Origin: an uncultured Bacteroidales bacterium
Lineage (GTDB): Bacteria; Bacteroidota; Bacteroidia; Bacteroidales; Bacteroidaceae
Direction of reading: 5' to 3'
Length of the DNA stretch: 64,000 nt
Assembly: GCA_902787575.1 (NCBI GenBank)
Contig: CADAGX010000010.1
Location: 16,188-80,187, forward strand
Under the pieces are notes generated by a model that saw only the letters and a list, made by a program, of their open reading frames with translations, ran no database searches and was not told where the DNA came from. The position numbers and the translations under genes were made by a program. Below, piece by piece: positions 1 to 7,471 of this stretch (position 1 is its first letter; each line of letters begins with the position of its first letter).

Positions 1-451
1 CCACCTCGCGTTTGATGATTTGTTCCACGCGTACCGTCCATTTGTAATCTTGGTACGTGTGGAGCGTAAATGTCACCTCGTCTGAGAAATCCATTCGTGT
101 GTCAGCGTCCCGTTCGGGAGCGGAGAATGTCTTGTTGGGGAACTTGGCAGGTGTGACGCAAAGGTCAGGCTTAACAAACACCGTCGGGTCGTTTGTGGCC
201 TCGAGACGTGTAATTTTCAGCTGACTAAGCTGCACCATGTCATTTACGTAAAGCGAGATGCTGCGGTTTGACTTGTCAATAACTGCGGAACCTTCGCCCG
301 TGCCGTCTGCATCACATTGTCCTTCCACTTCAAACGCAGTGATGTCCGACTCAACCGTCGGGTAGGGAATGTCATCGCGAATGGCACAACCTTCCGCCAG
401 CACAAGCGCGCTTGCAATCAACAGCCAATATGTCCACCTAACTCGCATCAT
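1..451 (-). CDS. PCMD-type surface lipoprotein, N-terminal part (cut by window edge)
   Basis: About 150 codons are visible; the gene runs off the left edge. The start is ATG at 451 (or the adjacent ATG at 448), overlapping the TGA of the upstream barrel gene by 4 nt (ATGA), so the two are translationally coupled. The N-terminus is a lipoprotein signal, with hydrophobic LLIASALVL and a probable lipobox cysteine at residue 22 (LAEGC). The segment after it (AIRDDIPYPTVESDI, FEVEGQ, then a region ending YQDYKWTV) resembles the N-terminal part of Bacteroidales PCMD (putative carbohydrate metabolism domain) lipoproteins; the PCMD domain itself would lie outside the window. The family call is from memory of that N-terminal pattern. 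Function unknown; probably anchored at the cell surface. Confidence 0.6.
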   Translation of the reverse strand, partial: MMRVRWTYWLLIASALVLAEGCAIRDDIPYPTVESDITAFEVEGQCDADGTGEGSAVIDKSNRSISLYVNDMVQLSQLKITRLEATNDPTVFVKPDLCVTPAKFPNKTFSAPERDADTRMDFSDEVTFTLHTYQDYKWTVRVEQIIKREV

Positions 452-1440
452 AAGTAGAAAGTCATGCCGATGTTTACACTCAGCAGATTAATCTTAAAGT
501 TAGCGCCGCCCAGTCGGTTTTTCCCTTTTTCCACGCGGTTTGTTTCTTGATTCACCCACTTGTACTTCAAACCCATCACGCCGATGGAGCATTCCACAGC
601 CATAAAATCGGTGGCGAAGGCCGTCATGCCCGGACACAAGCCGAGCTGTATGGAGTTTACGCGCTCCATAGTCCCTTCGTATTCCACACCTTTTCCGGTT
701 GTGTTCTTTCCTTTCGAATATCCGTAGGTGAGGCGTGCCTCGGCAAAGAAGCCGAAAACTTTGCTGCGACCTATCGGCATGTAATTTCTCAGGAATGCGC
801 TCGACTCGTAGTGGTGCTCGAGAAGATACAAATCAGAGAGGCTAATGTTGAAATCCTCGCCCAGATTCAGGTCGAACTTCCCGAGGTTGAAGAAATACCG
901 GCTGTAGTTGAAGCGTCCGCCAACTGCCAGATTGTTGCGGATGAAGTACGCAAAATACGGACTGGCTGAGAAAGTGTGACCTTCCAAGTCGATGTTTTTC
1001 AGAACCAAGTAGTTCAGGTTGTCGCCGTCCCATTCGTTGTACGAAATGCTGCCGCCCAGCATCCACTGGCCTTTGGGCACAAAAAGTGCTGTCAGCTCTT
1101 CGCGGTCAACGCGCTGCAGATGGCGCCCTTTTTTCTCCTGCTTCTGAAGATACCTGTCGTAGATGGAACCGATTTTCGACGCACTACCTTTCTGTGAGTC
1201 CAACACGAGTTCTTTCTTCTTTCCGAAGGCGTTACGTACACCTTCCTCCACAGCTCGCGAGATATCTGTGTCGGTAAGTTTGCCTTTCTGGGCGCTGTCC
1301 ACCTTCACTTCTATCTTCATATCCATCTGAAGCACGGGAACGTATGTGGAATCTTGCTTCTGTTTTTGCTGCGCCTGCACGGCGGAAACAGAAAACAACA
1401 GGCAGCATACGATGGCAATGGCTCTGAAATCAATTTTCAT
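448..1440 (-). CDS. Outer-membrane beta-barrel protein of the DUF4493/PCMD locus
   Basis: 330 aa from the ATG at 1440, chosen because it gives a clean signal peptide (MKIDFRAIAIVCCLL...VQAQ, about 24 residues); in-frame upstream ATGs at 1458 and 1479 would add residues in front of it. A polar, charged region (about 25-120) is followed by alternating hydrophobic and aromatic strands, with GGSISYNEWDG at its start and a C-terminal NIGMTFYL ending in an aromatic-X-X pattern typical of outer-membrane barrels. It lies between a DUF4493-PCMD lipoprotein and another lipoprotein and is coupled to the latter by an ATGA overlap. It may be the membrane anchor or export partner of the surface lipoproteins, but that is inference. 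No specific family recognised. Confidence 0.75.
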   Translation of the reverse strand: MKIDFRAIAIVCCLLFSVSAVQAQQKQKQDSTYVPVLQMDMKIEVKVDSAQKGKLTDTDISRAVEEGVRNAFGKKKELVLDSQKGSASKIGSIYDRYLQKQEKKGRHLQRVDREELTALFVPKGQWMLGGSISYNEWDGDNLNYLVLKNIDLEGHTFSASPYFAYFIRNNLAVGGRFNYSRYFFNLGKFDLNLGEDFNISLSDLYLLEHHYESSAFLRNYMPIGRSKVFGFFAEARLTYGYSKGKNTTGKGVEYEGTMERVNSIQLGLCPGMTAFATDFMAVECSIGVMGLKYKWVNQETNRVEKGKNRLGGANFKINLLSVNIGMTFYL

Positions 1441-1480
1441 CCGAAAGGAAATCAACATTTCTGTGGTTCGTAAACACATC

Positions 1481-1527
1481 TGTCACCCGTGTATGGAAGC
1501 ATTCTTGCCGCCATACACGGGATGACA
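1481..1527 (-). terminator. Long hairpin between lipoprotein and barrel genes
   Basis: CCCGTGTATGG (1486-1496) pairs perfectly with CCATACACGGG (1511-1521), and TGTCA/TGACA extend the stem to 16 bp with one bulged A. The loop is 14 nt. No T-run follows on the minus strand, so it may be an attenuator or mRNA-stabilising hairpin that lowers or decouples expression of the barrel gene, rather than a classical terminator. Confidence 0.6.
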
Positions 1528-1552
1528 AACTGTGTCTGAGATAATACAACTC

Positions 1553-3337
1553 TTAGTTTTTCACTGTCGGCGTATCGGTGTACAGCAACTCGAAGTCGTC
1601 AAGATAGAGACACGACGTGTCGCTTCCGTAGAAATAGTCGCCATATCGGCTCGACGAGCATACGATTATCAGATGCGTCGGCTTCTTTGTGAGGTTGTTG
1701 TACTCCAGAGGAATGTCAAACTCCTTCCACGAACCGTTGGAGTCCACGCACTGGCTGGCTGGTAATGTGCCGTATGCAACGACGCGAGAGTCAGTTTGCC
1801 AGTTGGGGAAGTTATCCATGTCGGTATTGTCAATCTGGATTGCAGAATTTGTCAGCACGCAATAAATCTGGCACTGGTCGGGCTGTCCCTTCGCAGGTGC
1901 GCCGGCAGGTGCTGTTCCACGATTGATATTTCCTGGCGCGTATTGCATAAATCCGTGTAGGCTGGTGGGACGGCCGGTAAATGGGACGCCCCAATTAAGT
2001 ACGGCGCCCTTTGTGCCGACTAGATGGTCGAAGGAACCGGTGTAGATACTTGCGGCGGCAAATTTTATGATGACGTACATAGATTGCAACTTGGCAGCTT
2101 TCGAGCCGCTATGCACCGTTTCCGTTGTGCCGGTCGTCACATTGTAGCTGTCGCCCATGCTGGCCGAACCGGGGTTCGAAGAATCCCAATACGTCGTGCC
2201 TGCAGCTGTGGGGTACCACACGCTTCCGTCCTGATGCCATTCTTCGAAGCCTCCATTGTAGAGTGCGGGCTGTCCTTCAGTGGTAAACGTAGCCTCGTTA
2301 CTATACACCTCATCGTCGGCTGTCGTGTATGCGAAGCGATATGTGTAGTCTGTCGAGGGGAGAATTCCCTTCAGCGTGTAGGTAATATCGTCGCCGCTTA
2401 TTGCAAGGGCAGAGTTGTCAACCGTTGTCCAATCTGTGGCGCCCGTTACTTTGTACTGCAACGTCACCTTTGTCTGGTCGAAATCAGACTTCTTCGACGT
2501 TACAGCGCCTGAAATGTACGCGAAGGTACTCCAGGCATTCGCGGAATATGCAGCCAATGCCGTGCCGCTCTTGCGCGGAACCTCGAAGGTGTACGTATAA
2601 GTATTCGTCGTGGGATCCACCTTGACCGTCACGTCGCCCTGATTGCCGCTGGCAGCCACCGTGTAATTCAGGATATAATGGTCGCGGGCTTTCACATCTG
2701 TGATGTTATTCAACATACTGTGGCCTTCGCCTGACTTGTTGAATACGGAAAGTATCGCGCGTAAGTTTCCTACGGGGAAATATGCAGGTCCCTTGTTCTG
2801 TCCCATTGTGTACGTGATGGAGCCAACTCCGTCCAGTACGGACTCAATGGTGGAAGTTGCACTTTGGAAACTTGAAACGAAGTCGTCGGAAAAGTTTACC
2901 GTCACTTTAACGTTCGCCAACGTGCAGATGACATTTGCAGTGGTAAGCACCTTTGTCTGAACCTGTACGGTGGTTGTTCCGTAATAGAAGGGTGCATCCA
3001 CGCCAGAGCCGCTGCCGTCCCAGTTGTTGGAGTGCGCCGTCACGGTGTACGTGCCGGGGTTGAGTTTCAGCGTAGCGCCCTTGAGCGATGTGTCATTGTC
3101 GAAGTCTGTGGTGCTGGCCACAATATTTCCCTGTGCGTCAGTTACCTCTACGTAAAGTTGCTTGGGAACGTAATTGTTTGGAACGTTGGTGACACGGGTT
3201 TTGGCCACCGTATTCGTCTCCACGCCAAGTCGCAAGTAACCAACCTGGTCGTTCTCCACACCTTCCAACTCGTTGGAGCAAGCAGAAGCAAGTGCGGCAA
3301 CGAAGAGAACGGAAAGGATATAATATATTTTTTTCAT
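1553..3337 (-). CDS. DUF4493 lipoprotein fused to a PCMD domain
   Basis: 594 aa. The N-terminus is a lipoprotein signal with lipobox ALASAC (Cys20). Residues about 30-240 match the DUF4493 pattern: a GYLRLGV strand, a TRVTN segment, LNPGTYTVTAHS, PFYYGTTTVQV and ANVKVTVNFSD, an Ig-like layout also seen in FimB/Mfa2-type anchors. Residues about 260-355 look like a fibronectin-III unit (STDYTYRFAYTT near its end). Residues about 357-590, starting ALYNGGFEEW and ending SCLYLDDFELLY, match the jelly-roll PCMD domain. The first two parts resemble the two shorter lipoproteins upstream, so this is the multidomain member of the operon. It is likely surface exposed; glycan binding is suggested only by the PCMD family name. 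Ligand unknown. Confidence 0.8.
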   Translation of the reverse strand: MKKIYYILSVLFVAALASACSNELEGVENDQVGYLRLGVETNTVAKTRVTNVPNNYVPKQLYVEVTDAQGNIVASTTDFDNDTSLKGATLKLNPGTYTVTAHSNNWDGSGSGVDAPFYYGTTTVQVQTKVLTTANVICTLANVKVTVNFSDDFVSSFQSATSTIESVLDGVGSITYTMGQNKGPAYFPVGNLRAILSVFNKSGEGHSMLNNITDVKARDHYILNYTVAASGNQGDVTVKVDPTTNTYTYTFEVPRKSGTALAAYSANAWSTFAYISGAVTSKKSDFDQTKVTLQYKVTGATDWTTVDNSALAISGDDITYTLKGILPSTDYTYRFAYTTADDEVYSNEATFTTEGQPALYNGGFEEWHQDGSVWYPTAAGTTYWDSSNPGSASMGDSYNVTTGTTETVHSGSKAAKLQSMYVIIKFAAASIYTGSFDHLVGTKGAVLNWGVPFTGRPTSLHGFMQYAPGNINRGTAPAGAPAKGQPDQCQIYCVLTNSAIQIDNTDMDNFPNWQTDSRVVAYGTLPASQCVDSNGSWKEFDIPLEYNNLTKKPTHLIIVCSSSRYGDYFYGSDTSCLYLDDFELLYTDTPTVKN

Positions 3338-3356
3338 AGCTTTATTCCTTATTATA

Positions 3357-4616
3357 TTATTCTACTGTCAAAGTAAGTGTGCCATTTTTCTTGTTGCCTT
3401 CCATGTCTTCAACTACCATGTTGAATGTGTGCTGACCGGAGAGGAAACCGAGCAGACCGAAGAAGTTTCCGATGGGGAAAGTGTAGTCGATATCTCCCTG
3501 TGCGGGCACAGAGAGCGGCTGGTTCAAGTCTTGGAACAGCTGTACCACGTCCTGATTGCCCACAATTTCAGCGCCGCCGATGAAGTCTACGCCGTAGTTT
3601 GTGTTCAGGTCGCCCAAGGATTCTATCATTTCGCTGCTCGTGGAAACGATTGCCACGCGTATGCTCTTGATGCCATTCTCGCACTTGATGTAGGTGTCGC
3701 CCAGACTCTTGTCGGTTGCGGCGCTTACTGTCATGTTGTTCGGCAGGTTGAGAGTGATGCCGTTGTCCACGGGATCGTCGCCAGGTGTCGGGTCGTCGGG
3801 CGTGTCGGGCTTGAAGTTGCCGTTGTCCACCACGTTGATGAGCACATCTTCGACCGTTTCGTCGAATGTGATGGTCGCAGTAATGCCGATGGTAACCTTG
3901 CCAGATGTGGCTTCAACCGGTGTGAAGTTCACCACCACAGCGTCGCCGCCGCCAAAGTTCTCGGTGTCGCCGTCGTAAGTAGTCGTGGCCTGCGATTTGG
4001 TAAGTATCTTGGATGCGGTTACGGTGTTTCCGTCCGTTGTTGTTCCGCGGAAGTTTACCGTCAGTTTGCTCACGTTGTCGCCAAATGCCCAGTAGACTTC
4101 GCTTGGGGCAGTGCCGTTGGCGTTGGTAAATGCCAGTGCCTGTCCGTTTCCGTCGTCGAATGTGATGGTCCACGCCGTGAACAAAGCGAGGTACTCTGCG
4201 TCATAGTTCACCTTGATGCTGCCGTTCATTTGCTTGCAGACGATGGTTGTCTGGGTTGTCACGTTCTTGATGATTTCAGACGTGGCGGTGCCCATGTAAT
4301 ATGGCTCTGTCATTTGGCGCTGCATCGTACCTGGCGTGTGAGCCTCCAGCACGTAAGTACCAACGTCCAACCTTATCTGTGCGGGCATGTCGGCCACGCT
4401 TTCGTATGATTCAACCTTTGTCGTACCGTCTTCCTTGTATATTGTCACAGGAAAGTTCGTCACTTCGTACTGATCGGCACGTGTCTCGTAGGGTTTCTGA
4501 GTGGTGACTCCGACTGAAAGTACCCCTTTTTCTGCCGAGCCCGTGATGTCCTCGCTCACGCAACCCGCCATCAAAAAGGCAGCCGCACTCCCAAGAATTA
4601 ATTTATGTAGTTTCAT
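3357..4616 (-). CDS. DUF4493-type lipoprotein
   Basis: 419 aa, lipobox FLMAGC (Cys19). After the signal peptide the protein shows the same order of strands as its neighbours: GVLSVGVTTQ, TRADQYEV, VTIYKEDG, IRLDVGTYVLEAHTPG, EPYYMGT, VCKQMNGSIKVNYD. The middle carries an acidic Pro-rich linker (TPDDPTPGDDPVDN), followed by a separate C-terminal Ig-like domain of about 130 residues. It is the second gene of the operon, 19 nt upstream of the DUF4493-PCMD gene. Probably an outer-membrane lipoprotein displayed at the surface. No enzymatic motif is visible. Confidence 0.75.
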   Translation of the reverse strand: MKLHKLILGSAAAFLMAGCVSEDITGSAEKGVLSVGVTTQKPYETRADQYEVTNFPVTIYKEDGTTKVESYESVADMPAQIRLDVGTYVLEAHTPGTMQRQMTEPYYMGTATSEIIKNVTTQTTIVCKQMNGSIKVNYDAEYLALFTAWTITFDDGNGQALAFTNANGTAPSEVYWAFGDNVSKLTVNFRGTTTDGNTVTASKILTKSQATTTYDGDTENFGGGDAVVVNFTPVEATSGKVTIGITATITFDETVEDVLINVVDNGNFKPDTPDDPTPGDDPVDNGITLNLPNNMTVSAATDKSLGDTYIKCENGIKSIRVAIVSTSSEMIESLGDLNTNYGVDFIGGAEIVGNQDVVQLFQDLNQPLSVPAQGDIDYTFPIGNFFGLLGFLSGQHTFNMVVEDMEGNKKNGTLTLTVE

Positions 4617-4659
4617 ACTTGTCTCGTTTATGAATTGTTATTTATTTCTTACTTCTCTT

Positions 4660-5502
4660 TTAGATCCACGTTACGGGTACTTCGATATTTATGGGCTTGT
4701 CGTTCGTACTTTCGTCAATGACGATGATGATGCTCAGACCGCCCTCCGTAGACGGAGTGTAGTTAGGTTTCACTCTCAGCTTGTATGCTTTGTTGCGTTG
4801 CAACTGGAAGGAACCCGTCACTTCGGCCTCGGTACTCTTGGTTCCGTCGGCCAGTTTTGTAGCATAGTCCTCTTTGGCATTGAGGTGAATGGTATATGTT
4901 ACCGTTTCGCCTGCAGCGTCGAGTGCCACATAATAGGGTGCGGTATCTTCCTTGCCCCACGTCACGTTGGTTCCTGTCAACGCTGTGGTGCCGGTAAAGC
5001 GCAGGTAGTATTCGTCGTAGTAAGTGCTCATCTCTGCGTCGAACTCAGCAGAAATCTTTCCGCACGTCGGTGTGCAATTCACACTCGTAGAGATGGTTTT
5101 ACCAGCTTCGATGGAGAAAGTGTTTTCTCCGCTCACGTGGAAATCGTCGCGCGATGCGGGACGTTCTTCGCCAAAAGAGGCCAGAATGGTGTAAGAGCCC
5201 AGGTCGAGCTCAAGCGGAAGGCGTCCCAGCAACGTTTCATACGTGCCTTCGAACTTCTTGTTTCCTTTCTGATCCAAAATCTGGACGTTGTAGTTGTCGA
5301 AAACCTGATACGAGGCTTCGTTTACAGCACGTGTCGCGGCCTGGAAACTCACGTCAGACGACAGATTCAACGTCATCTTTCCTTTTCCCTCGGCGTTCAG
5401 CGGGCCGTCTGTTCCCAGTGGACTGTCTTGCTCCAGCGAGCAGGAAGCAGCAAACGCACCGAGCAAAAGAGATGCGCTTAGCATCATTGCTTTTGTTTTC
5501 AT
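4660..5502 (-). CDS. DUF4493-type lipoprotein, first gene of the surface operon
   Basis: 280 aa from the ATG at 5502; the longer reading starting with TTG at 5514 was rejected. Lipobox FAASC (Cys21). Strand pattern as in the two genes downstream: KMTLNLSSDV, TRAVNEASY, NVQILDQKG, LELDLGSYTILAS, VNCTPTCGKISAEFD. It lacks an extra C-terminal domain, ending after one or two Ig-like units. A promoter-like box lies about 100 nt upstream and no other gene precedes it on this strand for 500 bp, so it probably heads the five-gene operon. The three paralogues suggest stepwise duplication of one surface subunit. Confidence 0.75.
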   Translation of the reverse strand: MKTKAMMLSASLLLGAFAASCSLEQDSPLGTDGPLNAEGKGKMTLNLSSDVSFQAATRAVNEASYQVFDNYNVQILDQKGNKKFEGTYETLLGRLPLELDLGSYTILASFGEERPASRDDFHVSGENTFSIEAGKTISTSVNCTPTCGKISAEFDAEMSTYYDEYYLRFTGTTALTGTNVTWGKEDTAPYYVALDAAGETVTYTIHLNAKEDYATKLADGTKSTEAEVTGSFQLQRNKAYKLRVKPNYTPSTEGGLSIIIVIDESTNDKPINIEVPVTWI

Positions 5503-5596
5503 GTTTGTTCTCAATTTTTTAAAGTTTATAATTTCTTATTTTCTCTTTTGTCTTTTTCTGTGTCTGCACAAAAATCGATGCAAAACTATTGCGAAA

Positions 5597-5628
5597 TAAA
5601 GGTACGCGCGGGGAGATACGGACGAAAG
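5597..5628 (-). promoter_or_regulatory. Candidate promoter of the DUF4493 operon
   Basis: On the minus strand TACCTTTA (5604-5597) is one base off the Bacteroidetes -7 box TAnnTTTG; a weak CTTTCG lies at the -33 position about 20 nt upstream. It would give a leader of about 90 nt. Confidence 0.45.
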
Positions 5629-5710
5629 TTCCCATCGTTCCGGTAGAATATTCGTCTTACCAATTTTTCTTTGTCGTGACAAATTGGAAATTACGGCGGG
5701 CAGAAATATT

Positions 5711-5802
5711 CCGATGAAATGGCGATTTTTGAATGATTGGCACACGAGATTTCTTCTTTCTGCATACCATAATTTTCAGACTAAGAGGCGCCATTTCATC
5801 GG
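5711..5802. repeat. 14-bp perfect inverted repeat with 64-bp spacer
   Basis: CCGATGAAATGGCG at 5711-5724 is the exact reverse complement of CGCCATTTCATCGG at 5789-5802. Flanking bases do not extend the match. It could fold in RNA or mark the ends of a small decayed element. Confidence 0.6.
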
Positions 5803-5890
5803 TTGGAGGAGAGAAATGGTGAAAGGGTGGGATGTTTTCTTTTGTGTGATACACCCCTGCGTCGCCTACGGCGCGTCGCAGCGAAAAATC

Positions 5891-5978
5891 TACACGTGGC
5901 AACACAAAAAACTACACGTGGTTTTCGTTCACGCCACGTGTAGTTTTTGGATTTGCTGCACGTAGCATCAGACGTTGC
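5891..5978. repeat. 22-bp-period CACGTG array (array A)
   Basis: Units start at 5891, 5913, 5935 and 5957, exactly 22 bp apart, with cores TACACGTGGC, TACACGTGGT, CACGTGTAGT and TGCACGTAGC. Degenerate units flank it at about 5870 (GGCGCGTCGC) and 5979 (TACATACAGA). Units two and three form a perfect 15-bp inverted repeat: AAAAACTACACGTGG at 5907-5921 and its complement at 5934-5948. The array sits about 50 nt past the stop of the minus-strand cyclophilin gene. Confidence 0.75.
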
Positions 5979-6027
5979 TACATACAGATATTTCGAAAAC
6001 GCGTTTTGGGCTATGCGACGCGACTGC

Positions 6028-6723
6028 TTACTTGGCCTTTTTGCTGCGCTGCTCAACCACTGTGCGCAGCACTCGGATGTCCTGCAACGGGCGGTCGTTG
6101 AGGTCAGTCTCTACGGCTTGTATTTTTTCCACCACGTCGAGGCCCTCTATCACTTCGCCAAAAACGGTGTACGCGCCATCAAGATGTGGCGTCCCGCCGC
6201 GCTGTCGGTAGCTTTCGTACATGTCGGCCGTCATCTCGATGCCTCTCTCGGCCATCGAGGCGCGGGCCTTTTTTAGGTCGGCAGAGTTGAACATCTTGCC
6301 CCAGACAATGTAGAATTGACAGCCGCTACTCCTGCGTTCTGGGTTCACTTCGTCTGGCTCACGTGCAGCCGCCAGTGCCCCACGTGTATGGAAAAGGTAG
6401 GGGACCTCTATTTCGGCCGGTAGTGTGTATCCTATCTCTCCTTCTCCCAATAGTGCGCCGGGTGCTGCGTCCTTAGACTTCGGGTCGCCGCCCTGAATCA
6501 TAAAGTCGCGAATGCAGCGGTGGAACAACGTGCCGTCGTAGAATCCTTCTGTCGCGAGCCGTAGGAAATTGTCGCGATGCTGCGGAGTAAAGTCCCAGAG
6601 TGCCACGCGTATGTTGCCCTCGGAAGTTTCAATCCTTACGATGGAGCGACGCTCCTTCTTGGCTGCCGTAGAAATGGACAGCAGAAAAATGCAGGCGAAC
6701 AGGAAATAAGTATGCTTTCTCAT
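6028..6723 (-). CDS. Secreted cyclophilin-type peptidyl-prolyl isomerase
   Basis: 231 aa. The N-terminal hydrophobic segment (about residues 5-20) is a signal peptide, so the protein probably works in the periplasm as a folding catalyst for cis/trans proline isomerisation. The cyclophilin core is clear: ETSEGNIRVALWD, HRDNFLRLA, the loop GTLFHRCIRDFMIQGGDP (around residues 64-82), GALAAARE, SGCQFYIVWG and YTVFGEVIEGLDVVEKI. An insertion of about 35 residues (NSADLKKARA to YRQRGG) between the last two is usual for Bacteroidetes homologues. It is monocistronic and divergent from mraZ. Confidence 0.92.
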   Translation of the reverse strand: MRKHTYFLFACIFLLSISTAAKKERRSIVRIETSEGNIRVALWDFTPQHRDNFLRLATEGFYDGTLFHRCIRDFMIQGGDPKSKDAAPGALLGEGEIGYTLPAEIEVPYLFHTRGALAAAREPDEVNPERRSSGCQFYIVWGKMFNSADLKKARASMAERGIEMTADMYESYRQRGGTPHLDGAYTVFGEVIEGLDVVEKIQAVETDLNDRPLQDIRVLRTVVEQRSKKAK

Positions 6724-6745
6724 GTCGAAATTTTGTTTTCGACAG

Positions 6746-6770
6746 CAAAGTTACGGAAAAATTCCCCACC
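6746..6770 (-). promoter_or_regulatory. Cyclophilin promoter with one GTGGGGAATT box
   Basis: TAACTTTG (6753-6746, minus strand) is a -7 box just upstream of the cyclophilin start. GGTGGGGAATT lies immediately upstream (6770-6760) and matches the two boxes in the mraZ promoter on the other side of the same interval. Confidence 0.6.
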
Positions 6771-6933
6771 ATCGGAAATATCTCGCCAAGAAAGTTTTCA
6801 ACAGCCCCATTAAGATTCTTGGAAATCAAAGTTTAATGCGTATTTAGCGGTGTTTTGCTTCATCTTTTCAGACCCTCGGATAAGAAACTAAGAAAGTTAT
6901 CAACAATTTTATTGAAAAAAAAGTTTCGAAAAG

Positions 6934-6966
6934 TTGTGGGGAATTGTGGGGAATTTTGTACCTTTG
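6934..6966 (+). promoter_or_regulatory. mraZ/dcw promoter with two MraZ-type boxes
   Basis: TACCTTTG at 6959-6966 is a perfect -7 box, with TTG at 6934-6936 (22-nt spacer). GTGGG occurs at 6936-6940 and 6946-6950, with a 5-nt gap and identical GAATT spacers, giving two tandem GTGGGGAATT units. Studied MraZ proteins bind TGGG or GTG direct repeats with a 10-bp period, so this is the expected autoregulatory operator; binding would cover the core promoter. Confidence 0.75.
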
Positions 6967-6995
6967 AGCGCAAATTATCACGTAGAAGGAAAAAT

Positions 6996-7463
6996 ATGAT
7001 GAGGTTCACCGGAAACATAGACGCCAAGTTGGACGATAAAGGACGCGTTTTCGTCCCCAGCAGCTTCCGTAAGATTCTTCAGCGCGAAGAGTCGCAAGGG
7101 CTGATTCTGCGTCGCGATGTCTTCCAGAAGTGCTTGGTCCTTTTTCCAAAAGAAGTGTGGGACGAGCAGGTAGATGCCATAACGGCACGCACAAGCATGT
7201 TCGACCGTCAGGGACGCGACGCTTTGCGTCGATTCGTGGCAGGTGCGGAAAACGTAGCAATGGACAGTGGCGGACGTATTCTCATTCCGCGTCGTTATCT
7301 GGAAGAGGCCGACATAAAGTCGGATGTACGCTTCATCGGCGTGGATAACACCATTGAGATTTGGCAGAAACAGGCTGCCGAAAATCTCTCGGCTAACCCC
7401 GAGAATCTGGCCGACAACCTGGAGAATATGATGAGAGACCCGCAGCAACCCAACAATCTGTAG
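6996..7463 (+). CDS. mraZ: Transcriptional regulator MraZ
   Basis: 155 aa, starting at the first of two adjacent ATGs (6996, 6999), about 30 nt after the -7 box. Two SpoVT-AbrB-like half domains are visible: MRFTGNIDAKLDDKGRVFVP near the N-terminus and DSGGRILIPRRYLEEA near residues 88-103. MraZ forms a ring-shaped multimer that binds its own promoter and represses dcw genes. The C-terminal tail (about residues 125-155) is Asn- and Glu-rich and more variable. First gene of the dcw cluster, 8 nt before rsmH. Confidence 0.95.
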   Translation: MMRFTGNIDAKLDDKGRVFVPSSFRKILQREESQGLILRRDVFQKCLVLFPKEVWDEQVDAITARTSMFDRQGRDALRRFVAGAENVAMDSGGRILIPRRYLEEADIKSDVRFIGVDNTIEIWQKQAAENLSANPENLADNLENMMRDPQQPNNL

Positions 7464-7471
7464 CAGCTACG

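Larger units (their letters stand above)
5503..6027. other. 525-bp non-coding interval
   Basis: No convincing gene. It holds the operon promoter (5597-5628), a 14-bp perfect inverted repeat (5711-5724 and 5789-5802) and a periodic repeat array (about 5870-6000). Short open frames here run through the repeats and resemble no family I recognise. Confidence 0.7.

Noticed and set aside
3429-4409. 326-aa plus-strand open frame opposite the DUF4493 lipoprotein
   Set aside because: Composition is odd (Val/Cys/His-rich), with no domain, and the minus-strand gene has a clear lipoprotein signal and family pattern.
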